A stretch of DNA of 64,000 bases from Bradyrhizobium sp. LHD-71 (GCF_031157255.1 NZ_JAVIFX010000004.1:62001-126000), one strand, 5' to 3'; counted from the first letter of the stretch, positions 8,739 through 19,147 are shown. Notes: generated by a model from the sequence alone, not told the origin. Numbers and translations: made by a program.

Positions 8739-9572
8739 GTGAGCGCCGCGGCACAGCGAAGGACGTTACCGGGCTTCGGCCTGACGATGGGCGTGACCCT
8801 GACGCTGCTGTCGATCATCGTCATCATTCCGTTGGCGGGACTGTTCATCAAGACTCTGGAGCTGTCGCCGAACCAGTTCTGGTCGATCATCTCGAGTACC
8901 CGCACCTTGAATGCGCTGAAACTCTCGTTCGGGCTGGCGCTCGCCGCCGCGGTGGTCAACCTCTTCATGGGCATGGTGATCGTCTGGGCGCTGGTTCGTT
9001 ACCGCTTTCCGGGTCGGCGCATCTTCGACGCGATCGTCGACATTCCGTTCGCGCTCCCTACGGCGGTCGCCGGCGTGGCGTTGACGGCATTGTTCGCGCA
9101 GAACGGCTGGCTTGGTGCGCCGCTCGCCGGCGCAGGCATCAAGGTCGCATTCACCCCGCTTGGTATTTTCGTGGCGATGGTATTCATCGGCATTCCGTTC
9201 GTGATCCGCACCGTCCAGCCGGTGCTGATCGACCTCGATCCCGAGATCGAAGAAGCCGCCGCCAGTCTCGGCGCCAGCCGCTGGCACACGGTTTCGAAGG
9301 TCATCCTGCCAGGACTGCTCCCGGCCATGCTGACAGGTTTTGCGCTTGCCTTCGCTCGCGCGGTCGGCGAATTCGGTTCGGTCATCTTCATCGCCGGCAA
9401 CCTGCCGAACGTTTCCGAAATCGCCCCGCTGCTGATCGTCATCCGCCTGTCGGAATTCCGCTATGCCGACGCGACCGCCATCGCCGTCGTCATGCTGCTG
9501 GTCTCGTTCGCGATCATCTTCCTCATCAATCGTCTGCAGCGCTGGTCGCAAACCCGCGGCATCGCCCATTGA
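8739..9572 (+). CDS. cysT: Sulfate ABC transporter permease CysT
   Basis: This is one of two inner-membrane permeases of the sulfate/thiosulfate importer. Several hydrophobic segments are seen, from TMGVTLTLLSIIVIIPLAGLF onward, and the EAA loop that contacts the ATPase reads EEAAASLGASRWHTVSKVILPGL. I choose GTG 8739 (MSAAAQRRTLPGFGL), which has AAGAGGAG 5 nt upstream and gives 277 residues, the usual CysT length. The in-frame ATG at 8712 lies in the preceding hairpin and has no ribosome-binding site. It ends 1 bp before the cysW start. Confidence 0.93.
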   Translation: MSAAAQRRTLPGFGLTMGVTLTLLSIIVIIPLAGLFIKTLELSPNQFWSIISSTRTLNALKLSFGLALAAAVVNLFMGMVIVWALVRYRFPGRRIFDAIVDIPFALPTAVAGVALTALFAQNGWLGAPLAGAGIKVAFTPLGIFVAMVFIGIPFVIRTVQPVLIDLDPEIEEAAASLGASRWHTVSKVILPGLLPAMLTGFALAFARAVGEFGSVIFIAGNLPNVSEIAPLLIVIRLSEFRYADATAIAVVMLLVSFAIIFLINRLQRWSQTRGIAH

Positions 9573-9573
9573 G

Positions 9574-10449
9574 ATGACGATGAGCGAGACCCTGCCATTG
9601 CGCGATCTGACGAAAGCGAAAGAAAGCTCGCGCAGCGAACCGGCGCTCGTCCGGTACATCATCATCGCGCTGGCGGTGACTTTCCTGACGATATTCGTCG
9701 TGCTGCCGCTGATCGTCGTGTTCACAACGGCCTTCTCACGCGGCATCGGCGCCTACCTCGCCGCGCTCGCCGGTGAGGAGGCTCTGGCCGCGATCCGGTT
9801 GACGCTGATCGTCGCGGCGATCTCCGTGCTGCTCAACCTGGTGTTCGGCATTGCCGCCGCCTGGGCGATCTCGAAGTTCGAGTTTCCCGGCAAGACATTT
9901 CTGAACACGCTGATCGATCTGCCCTTCTCTGTCAGCCCGGTGATCTCCGGTCTCGTGTTCGTGCTCCTGTTCGGTGCGCAGGGGTTGCTCGGCCCGTGGC
10001 TGCTGGCCAACGATATCCAGATCATCTTTGCCGTTCCCGGCATCGTCCTGGCGACGACATTCGTCACGTTTCCGTTCGTTGCCCGGGAAATGATCCCGCT
10101 GATGCAGGACCAGGGAACGTCGGAAGAAGAAGCTGCCCTGTCGCTCGGCGCCTCTGGCCTCAAGACGTTCTGGCGGGTGACACTGCCGAATGTTAAGTGG
10201 GGTCTCTTGTATGGCGTCCTGCTCTGCAACGCCCGGGCGATGGGCGAATTCGGCGCGGTCTCGGTGGTCTCCGGGCACATCCGCGGCGAAACCAACACCA
10301 TGCCGTTGCTGGTGGAAATCCTATATAATGAGTACCAGTTCGTGGCGGCTTTTGCGATCGCATCGCTTCTGGCAATGCTCGCGCTGATCACGCTGGTGAT
10401 CAAGATCATCCTCGAAGGCCGTCTGGAAAGGCACCACAGTGACCATTGA
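9574..10449 (+). CDS. cysW: Sulfate ABC transporter permease CysW
   Basis: This is the second permease of the sulfate importer and pairs with CysT. It has about six membrane segments and the EAA loop [24 protein letters not shown]. The short N-terminal cytoplasmic arm precedes the first helix [20 protein letters not shown]. The ATG at 9574 immediately follows the cysT stop; a second ATG two codons later (9580) is equally possible. From 9574 the protein has 291 residues. Its end overlaps the cysA start by 11 bp, so translation is coupled. Confidence 0.93.
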   Translation: MTMSETLPLRDLTKAKESSRSEPALVRYIIIALAVTFLTIFVVLPLIVVFTTAFSRGIGAYLAALAGEEALAAIRLTLIVAAISVLLNLVFGIAAAWAISKFEFPGKTFLNTLIDLPFSVSPVISGLVFVLLFGAQGLLGPWLLANDIQIIFAVPGIVLATTFVTFPFVAREMIPLMQDQGTSEEEAALSLGASGLKTFWRVTLPNVKWGLLYGVLLCNARAMGEFGAVSVVSGHIRGETNTMPLLVEILYNEYQFVAAFAIASLLAMLALITLVIKIILEGRLERHHSDH

Positions 10450-11488
10450 AGTCAGGAATATCGTCAAGCGCTTCGGCGACTTTACGGCGCTGGACAACGT
10501 CGACCTCAAGGTGGAGAGCGGCGAATTGCTGGCTTTGCTGGGGCCGTCCGGTTCCGGCAAGACGACGCTGTTGCGTATCATCGCAGGGCTGGAGTGGCCG
10601 GACGCCGGCACCATCAGCTTCGACGGCGAGGACGCGCTGGCCCGCGGCGCCGGCGAGCGCAATGTGGGGTTCGTGTTCCAGCACTATGCGCTGTTCCGCC
10701 ATATGAACGTGTTCGAAAACGTCGCCTTCGGCCTGCGCGTGCAGCCGCGGTCCGTGCGGATGAACGAAGCCGGCATCAAAAAGCGGGTGACGGAGCTGCT
10801 CGACCTCGTCCAGCTTGGCTGGCTCGCCAATCGCTATCCGAGCCAGCTCTCCGGTGGTCAGCGTCAGCGCATCGCGCTCGCCCGCGCGCTCGCAATCGAG
10901 CCGCGCATTCTCCTGCTGGACGAGCCGTTCGGCGCACTTGACGCCAAGGTTCGCAAGGAGCTGCGCCAATGGCTCCGCTCGTTGCACGAGGAAATTCACG
11001 TCACCTCGATCTTCGTCACGCACGACCAGGAAGAGGCGCTCGAAGTCGCCAACCGCGTCGTGGTGATGGACAAGGGCAGGATCGAGCAGATCGGCACGCC
11101 GGAAGAGGTCTATGACCGGCCGCAGACGGCGTTCGTGCACTCGTTCATCGGCGAGTCGATCGTGCTGCCGGTGAATATCGAGGCCGGCCGAGTCCAGCTC
11201 GGCGACAAGGTGCTGGACATTGCGCCGAACGGCGCGACCCCGGGCCCCTCGCAGCTTTTCATCCGCAGGCACGACGTAATTCTGCAGCCACCCGGCAATG
11301 GCGACCTCGAAGGCGCCGTGCGCCGCGTGCGCGCGTTCGGCCCGGTCCAGCGCGCCGACATCGCGCTGCGCACCAATGGCAACGAGACGATGATCGAGAT
11401 CGACGCGCCGCGCGACCGCGAGCTGAAGGTCGGCGAGGTGATCGGCCTGAAGCCGAAGCGCTACCGGATTTTCGCCAGCGGCGCTTAG
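10439..11488 (+). CDS. cysA: Sulfate ABC transporter ATP-binding protein CysA
   Basis: This ATPase powers sulfate import through CysTW. Walker A is GPSGSGKT at residues 35-42, the ABC signature LSGGQRQR at 137-144, and Walker [13 protein letters not shown] follows. The C-terminal 110 residues form the regulatory TOBE-like domain of CysA/MalK-type subunits. The start is GTG at 10439 inside the cysW end; 349 residues is the family norm. Its stop TAG (11486-11488) overlaps tail-to-tail with the stop of the convergent RND gene, so the two operons share the bases TTAG. Confidence 0.95.
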   Translation: MTIEVRNIVKRFGDFTALDNVDLKVESGELLALLGPSGSGKTTLLRIIAGLEWPDAGTISFDGEDALARGAGERNVGFVFQHYALFRHMNVFENVAFGLRVQPRSVRMNEAGIKKRVTELLDLVQLGWLANRYPSQLSGGQRQRIALARALAIEPRILLLDEPFGALDAKVRKELRQWLRSLHEEIHVTSIFVTHDQEEALEVANRVVVMDKGRIEQIGTPEEVYDRPQTAFVHSFIGESIVLPVNIEAGRVQLGDKVLDIAPNGATPGPSQLFIRRHDVILQPPGNGDLEGAVRRVRAFGPVQRADIALRTNGNETMIEIDAPRDRELKVGEVIGLKPKRYRIFASGA

Positions 11489-14400
11489 GCCGTCCGCGCT
11501 TGCCGCCATTGGCGAAAGCGCGCGCCGAGCATGCGGCGCCGCACCGCCAGGTTCTCGATCGCCATCAGCGCCGCAGGCGTCACAACCAGCGTCAGCACGG
11601 TTGCAAAGCCGAGACCGAACACGATCGCGGTGGAGAGATTCACCCACCACTGCGTCGCCGGCGCACCGAACAGGACCTCACGGGTCAGGAAGTCGATGTT
11701 CACGCCGAAGGCGATCGGCAGAACGCCGAGAATGGCCGTGACCGCGGTCAGCACGACCGGGCGCGCTCGCTCGCGGCAGGTCTCGAGGATCGCCTCGCGC
11801 GCCGCAACACCCTCGCTCCGCAGCCGGTCGTAGGTGTCGATCAGCACGATGTTGTTGTTGACGATCACACCGGCGTTGGCGATCACGCCGATGCCACCCA
11901 TTACCACGCCGAACGCCTGCCCCATGATCATCATGCCGAGCAGGACGCCGATGGTCGAGAGCAGGACCGCGCTCAGGACCAGCGCCACCGACGTCAGCTT
12001 GTTGAACTGCGCCAAAAGAATCGCGAAGATCAGGAACATCGCCGTACCAAACGCCTTCACAAGGAACGATGACGCCTTTGCGCGCTCTTCGTCCTCACCC
12101 TTCAGCTTGAAGGTCACGCCGGGGCCAAGGTCGGTCTTGTTCAGGACGTCGGTGATCTCCTGCTGCACGATCGCCGACTGCACGCCTTCGGCGACGTTCG
12201 AGGAGACCACCATCACGCGCGCGGCGCCGACACGGTTGATATAGCCGATGCGGGCGGCCGGGACGCGCTCGACGAAATTGCCGATCGGCACGTTGCCCGC
12301 GGTCGTCTGCACCCGCAGATCGTCCATGTGGTCGAGGCTGCGACGATCGCTCGGGAAGCGGACCAGGATATCGACCTCCTTGTCGGTCTCCGAGGGACGG
12401 TATTCGGTAATCTTGGTACCGTTGGTCACGAGTTGCACCGCATTGCCGACGATGGTGATGCTGGCGCCGTACTTGGCCGCTTCCGCCTTGTCGACCTGCA
12501 GCTTCCAGTCGATGCCCGGCAGCGGCTGGCCGTCGTCGAGATCCTGGACCGCCGGCATCTTTGCGAGGATGGCCGTCACTTTCTTCGCGGCCTCAGGCAG
12601 TCTATCGGGATCGACTGACGACAACTGCACCTGGATCGGCTTGCCGGTCGGAGGGCCGGCGCGCGGCGCAGTCACCTCGACAAGCACGCCGGGAATGTCC
12701 GACGTGAGCTTGCGGATTTCGTCCATGATCGCATGCGCAGGCGCGCGATTCTGCCAGTCGGCAAACTCGAACTGGATCACGCCGATCGTGTCCTCGGTGA
12801 TCTCGCCGGAGCCGCGCGGCTGCTCGCCGACCCGCGTATAGACCGTCTCAAGCCCGGGGTTGCCGAGGATCCGCTTCTCCACCTGGCGCGCGATCTGATC
12901 CTTCTCCTCCAGCGAAATGTTGCCACGGGCGTGGATCAACGCCTGCCCGAAATCGGGCTCGACGGTCGGAAAAAACTCGACGCCGTTGCCGAACCTTCCG
13001 TAGGCCGTCTGCACGACGACCAGCATCGCCGCCGCTGCCATCAGCGTCTTGCCAGGATGTGCGACGGCCAGATGCACCAGTCGCATATACGGGCCCGTGT
13101 CCTTCACCCGTTCGTCGTGCGGGACCGGCGCGGCACGACCGAGCAGCGCGCCGAGCGTCGGGGTGAAGAACAGGGCGACGACCAGTGAAGCCGAAAGCGT
13201 CGCAATCAACGTGATCGGCAGGTACTTCATGAACTCGCCGACCGTGCCCGGCCAGAACAACAGCGGCGAGAAGGCGGCGACGCGTGTGGCGGTCGCTGCG
13301 ATCACCGGTCCCGACATGCGCTTCGCCGCGAGCGAATAGGCGTCGCGCGGCGGCATGCCTTCGGCCATGCGCCGCTCGGCGAACTCGGAGACGATGATCG
13401 CGTCGTCCACCAGCATGCCGACGGCAAGGATCAGCGAGAACAGAACGACGATGTTGATCGTCAGCCCCGCAAGCTGCAGCCCGAGGATACCGGCGAGGAA
13501 CGAGGCGGGAATGGCGATGCCGATGAACAGCGACGAGCGGAAGCCGAGCGAAAACAGGATGATGACGACGACCAGCAGCACGCCGGTCGCGACCGAGTTC
13601 TGCAGGTCTGCGAGCATCTGGCGGATCAGCTTCGACTTGTCCTGGGTGAACGAAACCTTCAGCTCGTTCGGCCAGGTCTGTTGCAACCGCTCGACCACCT
13701 TCTTCACGCCGTCGACGGTCTCGATCAGGTTTGCGCCCGATCGCTTGGACACCTCGATGGTCATCGCAGGCACGCCGTTGACGCGGGTGATCGAGATCGC
13801 GTCCTTGAAGGTCGGCCGCACCTCGGCAACATCGCCGAGCGTGACCGAAGCGCCCGATGAAGCGACCACCGGGATCTTCAGCACATCCTCGGGCTTCTCG
13901 ATCAGCGCCGGAACCTTGACCGCGAAACGGCCGGTCGCGCCCTCGAGCGCTCCGGCGGCAACCAGGCTGTTGGAGGCGGTGGTAGCGGTAATCAGCTGAT
14001 CGAGCGAAACGTTGTAGCTTTTCAACAGCGACGGCTCGGCGATGATCTCCACCGCCTCGTCGCGCGCACCACGCAGCTCGGCGGAGATGACGCCCGGAGA
14101 CTGTTCGATGGCGTTCTTGGCATTGCGCGCGATCTGCAACATCGTCCGCTCGGGCACGTTGCCGGAGAGCGCAACGACAAGCACCGGATAGAGCGACAGG
14201 TTGACTTCCGACACCGTCGGCTCGTCGGCGTCGCGCGGCAGGTCGCGCTTGGCGTCGTCGACCTTGGCGCGAACGTCGGCCAGCGCGGCGTTGGAATTGA
14301 AGCCCGCCTCGAACTCGAGCAGCACGTAGCCGCCGCCCTCGTAAGCCGTCGAACGCATCTCCTTGACGTTCGGCACCGACTTCAGCTTGGTCTCGATCGG

Positions 14401-14598
14401 CCGCAGCAGCAGCCGTTCGGAGTCTTCCGGACTGATGCCACGCTGGGTAAGCTGGGTGTAGATGATCGGGATCTTGACGTCCGGCTCGGCTTCCTTGGCG
14501 ATGGTCTGATACGATACGTACCCGGCCAACAGCAGGAACACGAGCGCAGCAATGGTCAGCCGCGCATGCGAGATCGCGTAGTCGATCATTCCGGACAT
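11485..14598 (-). CDS. RND efflux pump inner-membrane permease
   Basis: This is a proton-driven efflux transporter of the AcrB/HAE1-like class, with 1037 residues. The first transmembrane helix ([19 protein letters not shown]) is followed by the large periplasmic porter domain. The membrane part contains [20 protein letters not shown] in the proton-relay helix region, and a second half repeats the layout. It lies 12 bp after the adaptor gene in a tetR-adaptor-permease operon. Substrates cannot be read from sequence; drugs, solvents or plant compounds are usual for the class. No outer-membrane channel gene is adjacent. Its last 4 bp overlap cysA. Confidence 0.92.
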   Translation of the reverse strand: MSGMIDYAISHARLTIAALVFLLLAGYVSYQTIAKEAEPDVKIPIIYTQLTQRGISPEDSERLLLRPIETKLKSVPNVKEMRSTAYEGGGYVLLEFEAGFNSNAALADVRAKVDDAKRDLPRDADEPTVSEVNLSLYPVLVVALSGNVPERTMLQIARNAKNAIEQSPGVISAELRGARDEAVEIIAEPSLLKSYNVSLDQLITATTASNSLVAAGALEGATGRFAVKVPALIEKPEDVLKIPVVASSGASVTLGDVAEVRPTFKDAISITRVNGVPAMTIEVSKRSGANLIETVDGVKKVVERLQQTWPNELKVSFTQDKSKLIRQMLADLQNSVATGVLLVVVIILFSLGFRSSLFIGIAIPASFLAGILGLQLAGLTINIVVLFSLILAVGMLVDDAIIVSEFAERRMAEGMPPRDAYSLAAKRMSGPVIAATATRVAAFSPLLFWPGTVGEFMKYLPITLIATLSASLVVALFFTPTLGALLGRAAPVPHDERVKDTGPYMRLVHLAVAHPGKTLMAAAAMLVVVQTAYGRFGNGVEFFPTVEPDFGQALIHARGNISLEEKDQIARQVEKRILGNPGLETVYTRVGEQPRGSGEITEDTIGVIQFEFADWQNRAPAHAIMDEIRKLTSDIPGVLVEVTAPRAGPPTGKPIQVQLSSVDPDRLPEAAKKVTAILAKMPAVQDLDDGQPLPGIDWKLQVDKAEAAKYGASITIVGNAVQLVTNGTKITEYRPSETDKEVDILVRFPSDRRSLDHMDDLRVQTTAGNVPIGNFVERVPAARIGYINRVGAARVMVVSSNVAEGVQSAIVQQEITDVLNKTDLGPGVTFKLKGEDEERAKASSFLVKAFGTAMFLIFAILLAQFNKLTSVALVLSAVLLSTIGVLLGMMIMGQAFGVVMGGIGVIANAGVIVNNNIVLIDTYDRLRSEGVAAREAILETCRERARPVVLTAVTAILGVLPIAFGVNIDFLTREVLFGAPATQWWVNLSTAIVFGLGFATVLTLVVTPAALMAIENLAVRRRMLGARFRQWRQARTA

Positions 14599-14610
14599 GG
14601 CAGAGTGCCC

Positions 14611-15702
14611 CTAACCCGCCGAAGCGGACGCCGCCTGGTACGGCACCGGCGCGACGTGCTGACCTTCGCGCACGAAATCCTGCCCCTGCACGATCACCCG
14701 CGAGCCGGATGCGACGCCGTCCACCCACATCTGCGTCTGGCCGTCAGCCATCACATGCACCGGCACGAACTCAACGAGGTCCTGCGCGTTGACGATCCGC
14801 ACGCCGAGCTCACCTGCGGCCGAGAACGTCAGCGACGAACGCGGTACACGCACGGCCTGGACCGGCGCCAGCGACAGCTTGACCTCGCAGGTGATGCCGT
14901 CCGGGATCGCGCCGTCCGCATTGTTGATCGCCACTTCCACGCGATAGGTCCGCGTCATCGCGCTGGCGGATTTCGAGACATGGCGCACGCGGCCCTTCGC
15001 GACCTGTCCGTCCACCAGCTTGATCTTGGCGTCGCCGCCAACCTTGACGCCGCCGAGCTTGCGTTCGGAGACCTCGACAATCGCCAGCATCGGATCGAGC
15101 GACACGAGCTGGGCAATTTCCTTGCCCGGTGACATCGGCTGACCGGCGACTGCGGGCACGTCGGTGACGATCCCGGCCCAGGGCGCACGAATGACGCCGC
15201 GGTCGCGCTCGGCCTCCGCCGCCGCCAATGCGGCAGCCGCCGTGCGGTACTGCGATTCCAGATTGACGCCATCGAGCCGCGGCAGGGTGCCCTGCTCGAT
15301 CAGCTTGCGGCGCGCCTCGAGCTCGGCTTTGCGCTGGTTCATCAAGGCGGCCGCCTGCTCGACCTGTGCCTCGCGCGCCTCGTCCGAAAGCACCGCGACG
15401 ATTTCGCCTTCCTGCACCGCCTGGCCGCGCTTGACGTTCAGCTTGTCGAGAAGTCCGCTGGTGCGCGAAGTGATCATCACCTTGTGCTCGGCCTCGGTGC
15501 GGCCGGAGAGATAGAGCTGGCGCACATGTGGCGCGACGTCCGCGGTGATCACGCTAACGCGAAACAGCGGTGCGGCCGGCTGCGCCGCCGGACGATTGGC
15601 CGCCGCGCTTTCACCTTGACCGTGCGGCCCGAGATGGCCTGAGAAAATCCACGCCGCAGCGACCGCCACCAGGCCAACCGCCGCGTACCGGCTCCCCTTC
15701 AT
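14611..15702 (-). CDS. RND efflux periplasmic adaptor (membrane fusion protein)
   Basis: It bridges the RND permease and an outer-membrane channel. The N-terminal anchor is MKGSRYAAVGLVAVAAAWIFSG. A hairpin follows with a lipoyl-like half (SGLLDKLNVKRGQAVQEGEIVAVLS), a coiled coil (EAQVEQAAALMNQRKAELEARRKL), a second half (IRAPWAGIVTDVPAVAGQPMS) and beta-barrel sequence. It has 363 residues, normal for the family. The ATG at 15702 has GGAGG 8 nt upstream and overlaps the tetR stop by 4 bp, so the regulator and pump are co-translated. Confidence 0.92.
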   Translation of the reverse strand: MKGSRYAAVGLVAVAAAWIFSGHLGPHGQGESAAANRPAAQPAAPLFRVSVITADVAPHVRQLYLSGRTEAEHKVMITSRTSGLLDKLNVKRGQAVQEGEIVAVLSDEAREAQVEQAAALMNQRKAELEARRKLIEQGTLPRLDGVNLESQYRTAAAALAAAEAERDRGVIRAPWAGIVTDVPAVAGQPMSPGKEIAQLVSLDPMLAIVEVSERKLGGVKVGGDAKIKLVDGQVAKGRVRHVSKSASAMTRTYRVEVAINNADGAIPDGITCEVKLSLAPVQAVRVPRSSLTFSAAGELGVRIVNAQDLVEFVPVHVMADGQTQMWVDGVASGSRVIVQGQDFVREGQHVAPVPYQAASASAG

Positions 15703-16328
15703 GACTTCACCCTCCGGCTCAATTCATTCTGCAGGGCTGGCTTTCCGAGCAAGTCTTCGACCATCTTGAAAACCAGTGGCAGCAGGCGCTCCACCTTGAA
15801 GTCGGGATCCGCGACCTGGCGCATCGATAGCCCATCGGCCATCACCATCAGCATGGTGGCGGCGCTCTCGTAATCTGCCTTCGGATTAATTTCGCCGCGC
15901 TCGGCGGCACTCCGCAGCAGCTTCACCAGCCGCGCCTTCACGTCGTCTTCAAGGTCACGAAACAGCTTCGCGATCGCCGGGTTACGCCGGCACTCCGCCA
16001 TGATCTCCATGCAGAGATCGAGCTCCGAGCCACCCCGCTCCACCATGCAGACCTGTGCCATGGCGGCGAGCCCTTCGTAGAAGGAGGGCGCGTTCTCCAC
16101 CGCGTCGAAATCCGCTGCAGTCTGCAGGCGAAAACGCTCGGTGATGCCGGCGATGATCGCCTCCTTGGACGGGAAGTAACGATAGAGATTGCCCGGACTC
16201 ATGCCGGCGGCCTGGCAGATGTCGTTCATCGACGTCTGGTGGAAGCCGGCGCGGGAAAAGCACTGCTCGGCCGCATCCAGAATCGTCGACCGCCGGTCGA
16301 TCTGGTGTTTGAGGTTGGCCGTTCGCAT
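15699..16328 (-). CDS. TetR-family repressor of the RND efflux operon
   Basis: The N-terminal helix-turn-helix reads TILDAAEQCFSRAGFHQTSMNDICQAAGMSPGNLYRYFPSKEAI, the TetR signature; the C-terminal domain would bind an inducing ligand. I start at the ATG at 16328 (MRTANLKHQ), giving 209 residues; a GTG four codons earlier is possible, and a much longer reading through the palindromic operator is spurious. It is the first gene of the tetR-adaptor-RND operon. A 24-bp palindrome 20 bp upstream is the probable site of autorepression. Confidence 0.9.
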   Translation of the reverse strand: MRTANLKHQIDRRSTILDAAEQCFSRAGFHQTSMNDICQAAGMSPGNLYRYFPSKEAIIAGITERFRLQTAADFDAVENAPSFYEGLAAMAQVCMVERGGSELDLCMEIMAECRRNPAIAKLFRDLEDDVKARLVKLLRSAAERGEINPKADYESAATMLMVMADGLSMRQVADPDFKVERLLPLVFKMVEDLLGKPALQNELSRRVKS

Positions 16329-16348
16329 AAAATGGTGCACTGCGCTAA

Positions 16349-16372
16349 ATGAGAATGATCGTTCATTCTCAT
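16349..16372. promoter_or_regulatory. 24-bp palindromic TetR operator
   Basis: The perfect arms ATGAGAATGA and TCATTCTCAT flank the centre TCGT. The site lies between the start of the tetR-efflux operon and the divergent CAP-lipoprotein gene. Its symmetry and the GAATGA-N4-TCATTC core are typical of AcrR/TetR operators. It probably represses the efflux operon and may also affect the lipoprotein gene. Confidence 0.8.
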
Positions 16373-16490
16373 GATCGCCGCGAGAAGTCAATTTTGATTT
16401 AAAATGGCCAAAAATCGCCCCGAGCCGGCCATTGTTCACCATTCGGCCACGGTCGCTATGCAACAAGCGCCGCGAAGGTTTGGGGGTTCG

Positions 16491-17003
16491 ATGAAGCGAT
16501 CGGGATTCGGGCTGTGTGCCCTGTTGCTGCTTGCGGGGTGCGCGGGCGACCGTGAACCGCCCGCCGGCCAGCCGGCCTTCTACATCAGCATGGCCAATCC
16601 GAATGCGCAGCTCGACAGCAATGTCGCCGCATCGATGATTTCCGGCTATCGCCAGAATAACGGCCTGTCGGCCGTCGCCATCGACCCACAGCTGACGCAA
16701 GCGGCCCGCGCGCAGGCCGAGGCGATGGCGCGGCGAAACAAACTCGACCACGACGTGATCGGCGGACTCGGCAAGCGAGTGAAATCGTCAGGCTTCGATG
16801 CAGCGATCGCGGTCGAGAACATCTCGGCCGGATACCACACGCTGGCCGAAGCTTTCTCAGGTTGGCGCGACTCGCCCTCGCATCGTGCCAACATGCTGAA
16901 AAGCGGCGTGACCCGAATGGGAATCGCCGCCGTCTACTCGCCGGAGAGCAAATATAAAGTGTTCTGGGCGCTGATCCTCGCCGAGCCGGACCGGCCGAGC
17001 TGA
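16491..17003 (+). CDS. CAP/SCP-domain lipoprotein
   Basis: This is a probable secreted lipoprotein with a lipobox (LLLLAGC, lipidated Cys at residue 17) after the signal MKRSGFGLCA. The rest is a CAP (SCP/PR-1-like) domain with HDVIGGLGKRVKSSGF and AVENISAGYHTLAEAFSGWRDSPSHRANML. The last motif is the conserved CAP cleft. Bacterial CAP proteins have unclear function; some bind lipids or act as proteases. The start is the ATG at 16491, 170 residues. An upstream in-frame extension of 29 codons is not plausible before a lipoprotein signal. Confidence 0.85.
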   Translation: MKRSGFGLCALLLLAGCAGDREPPAGQPAFYISMANPNAQLDSNVAASMISGYRQNNGLSAVAIDPQLTQAARAQAEAMARRNKLDHDVIGGLGKRVKSSGFDAAIAVENISAGYHTLAEAFSGWRDSPSHRANMLKSGVTRMGIAAVYSPESKYKVFWALILAEPDRPS

Positions 17004-17094
17004 GGCATTTACTGAAATGGCGCACTGGATAGGATCCACATGCGATCGTGATCCGCGTGGCCTCGCAGTACGGTAGACATCGGCGTGACGCCGC

Positions 17095-18294
17095 GTGAGT
17101 ATGCATGCGATGACCGATGCAGTTGCGCCTTCGCTGTCCGCGCCATGTCCGGCCGACGCCAGGCGCGTGCTGGTCCTGCAGGGCGGCGGCGCGCTGGGAT
17201 CGTATCAAGCCGGCGCCTATGACGCGCTTTGCACCCATGGTTTCGATCCGGCATGGGTCGCCGGAATCTCGATCGGCGCGATCAACGCAGCGATCATAGC
17301 CGGCAATCCGAAAGAACGACGCGTTGCGCGCCTGAAGGAATTCTGGGAGCTGGTGTCGTCGCCGGTGATGTGGCGGCCGATCCTGAACGGCGAGCAGTCG
17401 CGCTCGCTCTTCAACGAAGCCAGCGCGGCCTTCATTGCGACCTTCGGCGTCCCCGGCTTCTTCACACCGCGCGTGCCACCGGCACCGCTGTGGCCGCGCG
17501 GAACGCCGCAGGCGATCAGCTACTACGACACCGCCCCGTTGCGCGAGACGCTGGAGCGCCTGGTCGATTTTGATCTCATCAACTCCAAGCAGGTGCGCCT
17601 CAGCGTCGGCGCCGTGAACGTGCGCACCGGCAACTTCGCGTACTTCGACAACGCCACGCAGAAGATAGGACCCGAGCACATCATGGCGTCCGGCGCGCTA
17701 CCGCCGGGATTTCCACCCGTCGAAATTGACGGCGAGCATTACTGGGACGGCGGGCTGGTGTCGAATACGCCGCTCGATTACGTGCTGGATCAGGAGAAGA
17801 ACGAGGACCTGTTGATCTTCCAGGTCGATCTCTTCTCAGCGCGCGGGCCGTTGCCGGATTCGATCCTGGAAGCGAGCGAGCGCGAGAAGGACATCCGTTA
17901 TTCCAGCCGCACCCGGCTGATTACCGACGCCAACAAAAAGCTGCACAACACGCGCAAGGCGTTGCGCGAGCTGATCACCCGCCTGCCCGAGGAGCTGAAG
18001 AGCGATCCGCTGGTCGCAACCTTGTCGGAGGCTGCGAAGGAGAACAGCGTCACGGTGGTCCACCTGATCTACAAGAGCAAGATCTTCGAGTCCGGTTCGA
18101 AGGACTACGACTTTTCCCGCATCGGCATGCTGGAACACTGGCGCGCCGGTGAAGAGGACGTGCGCGTGACCATGCAGCACCCCGAGTGCTTCGCCCAACC
18201 CCAGGCCGGCGAGACCATGGTCGCCTACGACCTGACCGGCGACGGCCGTCAACGACATCCGAAACAGACCGTAGAAGGAGCATCAAGTGGCTGA
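17095..18294 (+). CDS. Patatin-like phospholipase with DUF3734 C-terminal domain
   Basis: This is a serine acyl hydrolase. The oxyanion motif LQGGGALGSYQAGAYDAL is followed by GISIG with nucleophile S59, and the catalytic Asp of the dyad is D218 in WDGGL. The second half matches the DUF3734 extension found in Bradyrhizobium-type patatins. At 399 residues it starts at GTG 17095; ATGs at 17101 and 17110 are alternatives. It overlaps bdhA by 8 bp, and the pairing suggests a job in polyhydroxybutyrate or lipid turnover, which is inference. No signal peptide is seen. Confidence 0.9.
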   Translation: MSMHAMTDAVAPSLSAPCPADARRVLVLQGGGALGSYQAGAYDALCTHGFDPAWVAGISIGAINAAIIAGNPKERRVARLKEFWELVSSPVMWRPILNGEQSRSLFNEASAAFIATFGVPGFFTPRVPPAPLWPRGTPQAISYYDTAPLRETLERLVDFDLINSKQVRLSVGAVNVRTGNFAYFDNATQKIGPEHIMASGALPPGFPPVEIDGEHYWDGGLVSNTPLDYVLDQEKNEDLLIFQVDLFSARGPLPDSILEASEREKDIRYSSRTRLITDANKKLHNTRKALRELITRLPEELKSDPLVATLSEAAKENSVTVVHLIYKSKIFESGSKDYDFSRIGMLEHWRAGEEDVRVTMQHPECFAQPQAGETMVAYDLTGDGRQRHPKQTVEGASSG

Positions 18295-19075
18295 TCTCAA
18301 GGGCAGGACCGCGGTTGTCACCGGATCGACCAGCGGCATCGGGCTTGCCATCGCGCGCAAGATGGCCGGCGCCGGCGCCAACGTCGTCATCAACGGCTTC
18401 GGCGACGCAGCTGCGATCGAAAAGGAGCGCGCTGCAATCGAAAGCGAGTTCAAGGTCAAGGCCGTCTATTCACCGGCCGATATGACCAAGCCTGCCGAGA
18501 TCGCCGAGATGATCGCGCTCGGGGAGAAGACGTTCGGCTCGGTCGACGTCCTCGTCAACAACGCCGGCATCCAGTTCGTTTCGCCGGTCGAGGATTTCCC
18601 GATCGAGAAGTGGGATGCGATTATCGCCATCAACCTGTCGTCGGCGTTTCACGGCATCCGCGCCGCGATCCCGGGCATGAAGAAGCGCAAGTGGGGCCGC
18701 ATCATCAATACCGCGTCAGCGCACTCGCTGGTCGCTTCCCCCTTCAAGGCAGCCTATGTCGCGGCCAAGCACGGCATCGCTGGCCTGACAAAAACGGTGG
18801 CGCTGGAAGTCGCGACCTACAAGATCACCTGCAACTGCATTTCGCCAGGCTACGTCTGGACGCCGCTGGTGGAAAAACAGATTCCGGACACCATGAAGGC
18901 TCGCAACATGACCAAGGAGGAGGTGATCAACGACGTGCTGCTGCAGGCGCAGCCGACCAAGGAATTTGTGACCTCCGATCAGGTCGCGGCGCTGGCCCTG
19001 TATCTGTGCAGCGACGATGCGAGCCAGATCACCGGCGCCAACCTGTCGATGGATGGCGGCTGGACGGCCGCGTAA
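18287..19075 (+). CDS. bdhA: D-3-hydroxybutyrate dehydrogenase
   Basis: It interconverts 3-hydroxybutyrate and acetoacetate with NAD in polyhydroxybutyrate breakdown. It is a classical SDR: TGSTSGIG cofactor motif near residue 12, NNAG, and catalytic S144, Y157 and K161 (YVAAK). The substrate-specific stretch NTASAHSLVASPFKAAYVAAKHG and the C-terminal SMDGGWTAA are those of BdhA. It has 262 residues, with a GTG start at 18287 inside the patatin gene end and GAAGGAG upstream. Translation is coupled to the patatin. Confidence 0.92.
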   Translation: MADLKGRTAVVTGSTSGIGLAIARKMAGAGANVVINGFGDAAAIEKERAAIESEFKVKAVYSPADMTKPAEIAEMIALGEKTFGSVDVLVNNAGIQFVSPVEDFPIEKWDAIIAINLSSAFHGIRAAIPGMKKRKWGRIINTASAHSLVASPFKAAYVAAKHGIAGLTKTVALEVATYKITCNCISPGYVWTPLVEKQIPDTMKARNMTKEEVINDVLLQAQPTKEFVTSDQVAALALYLCSDDASQITGANLSMDGGWTAA

Positions 19076-19112
19076 TGAGCCGCAATAGCGGAGGCGTTTA
19101 GTCTGCCCGGAG

Positions 19113-19147
19113 TCTAGCCCCCGGGTCGCTTCGCTCGCCCGGGCTAC
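19113..19147 (-). repeat. Palindromic intergenic repeat (GTAGCCCGG type) at the flippase 3' end
   Basis: Read on the minus strand it begins GTAGCCCGGGCGAGCGAAGC and closes with GGGGGCTA, an imperfect hairpin of the same family as the units at 25351-25439. The flippase stop codon (TAG, 19146-19144) is part of the repeat. It probably acts as a 3' end or transcript-stabilising element between the convergent bdhA and flippase genes. Confidence 0.7.

Noticed and set aside
10406-11650. 414-codon minus-strand frame opposite cysA
   Set aside because: Antisense to a canonical ABC ATPase and crosses two unrelated genes.
12848-14728. 626-codon minus-strand frame overlapping the RND permease in another frame
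   Set aside because: The permease frame has unbroken RND motifs; this one is Arg-rich with no domains.
16329-16751. Long N-terminal extension of the TetR regulator
   Set aside because: It runs through the 24-bp palindrome and the start of a divergent gene and has no conserved sequence.
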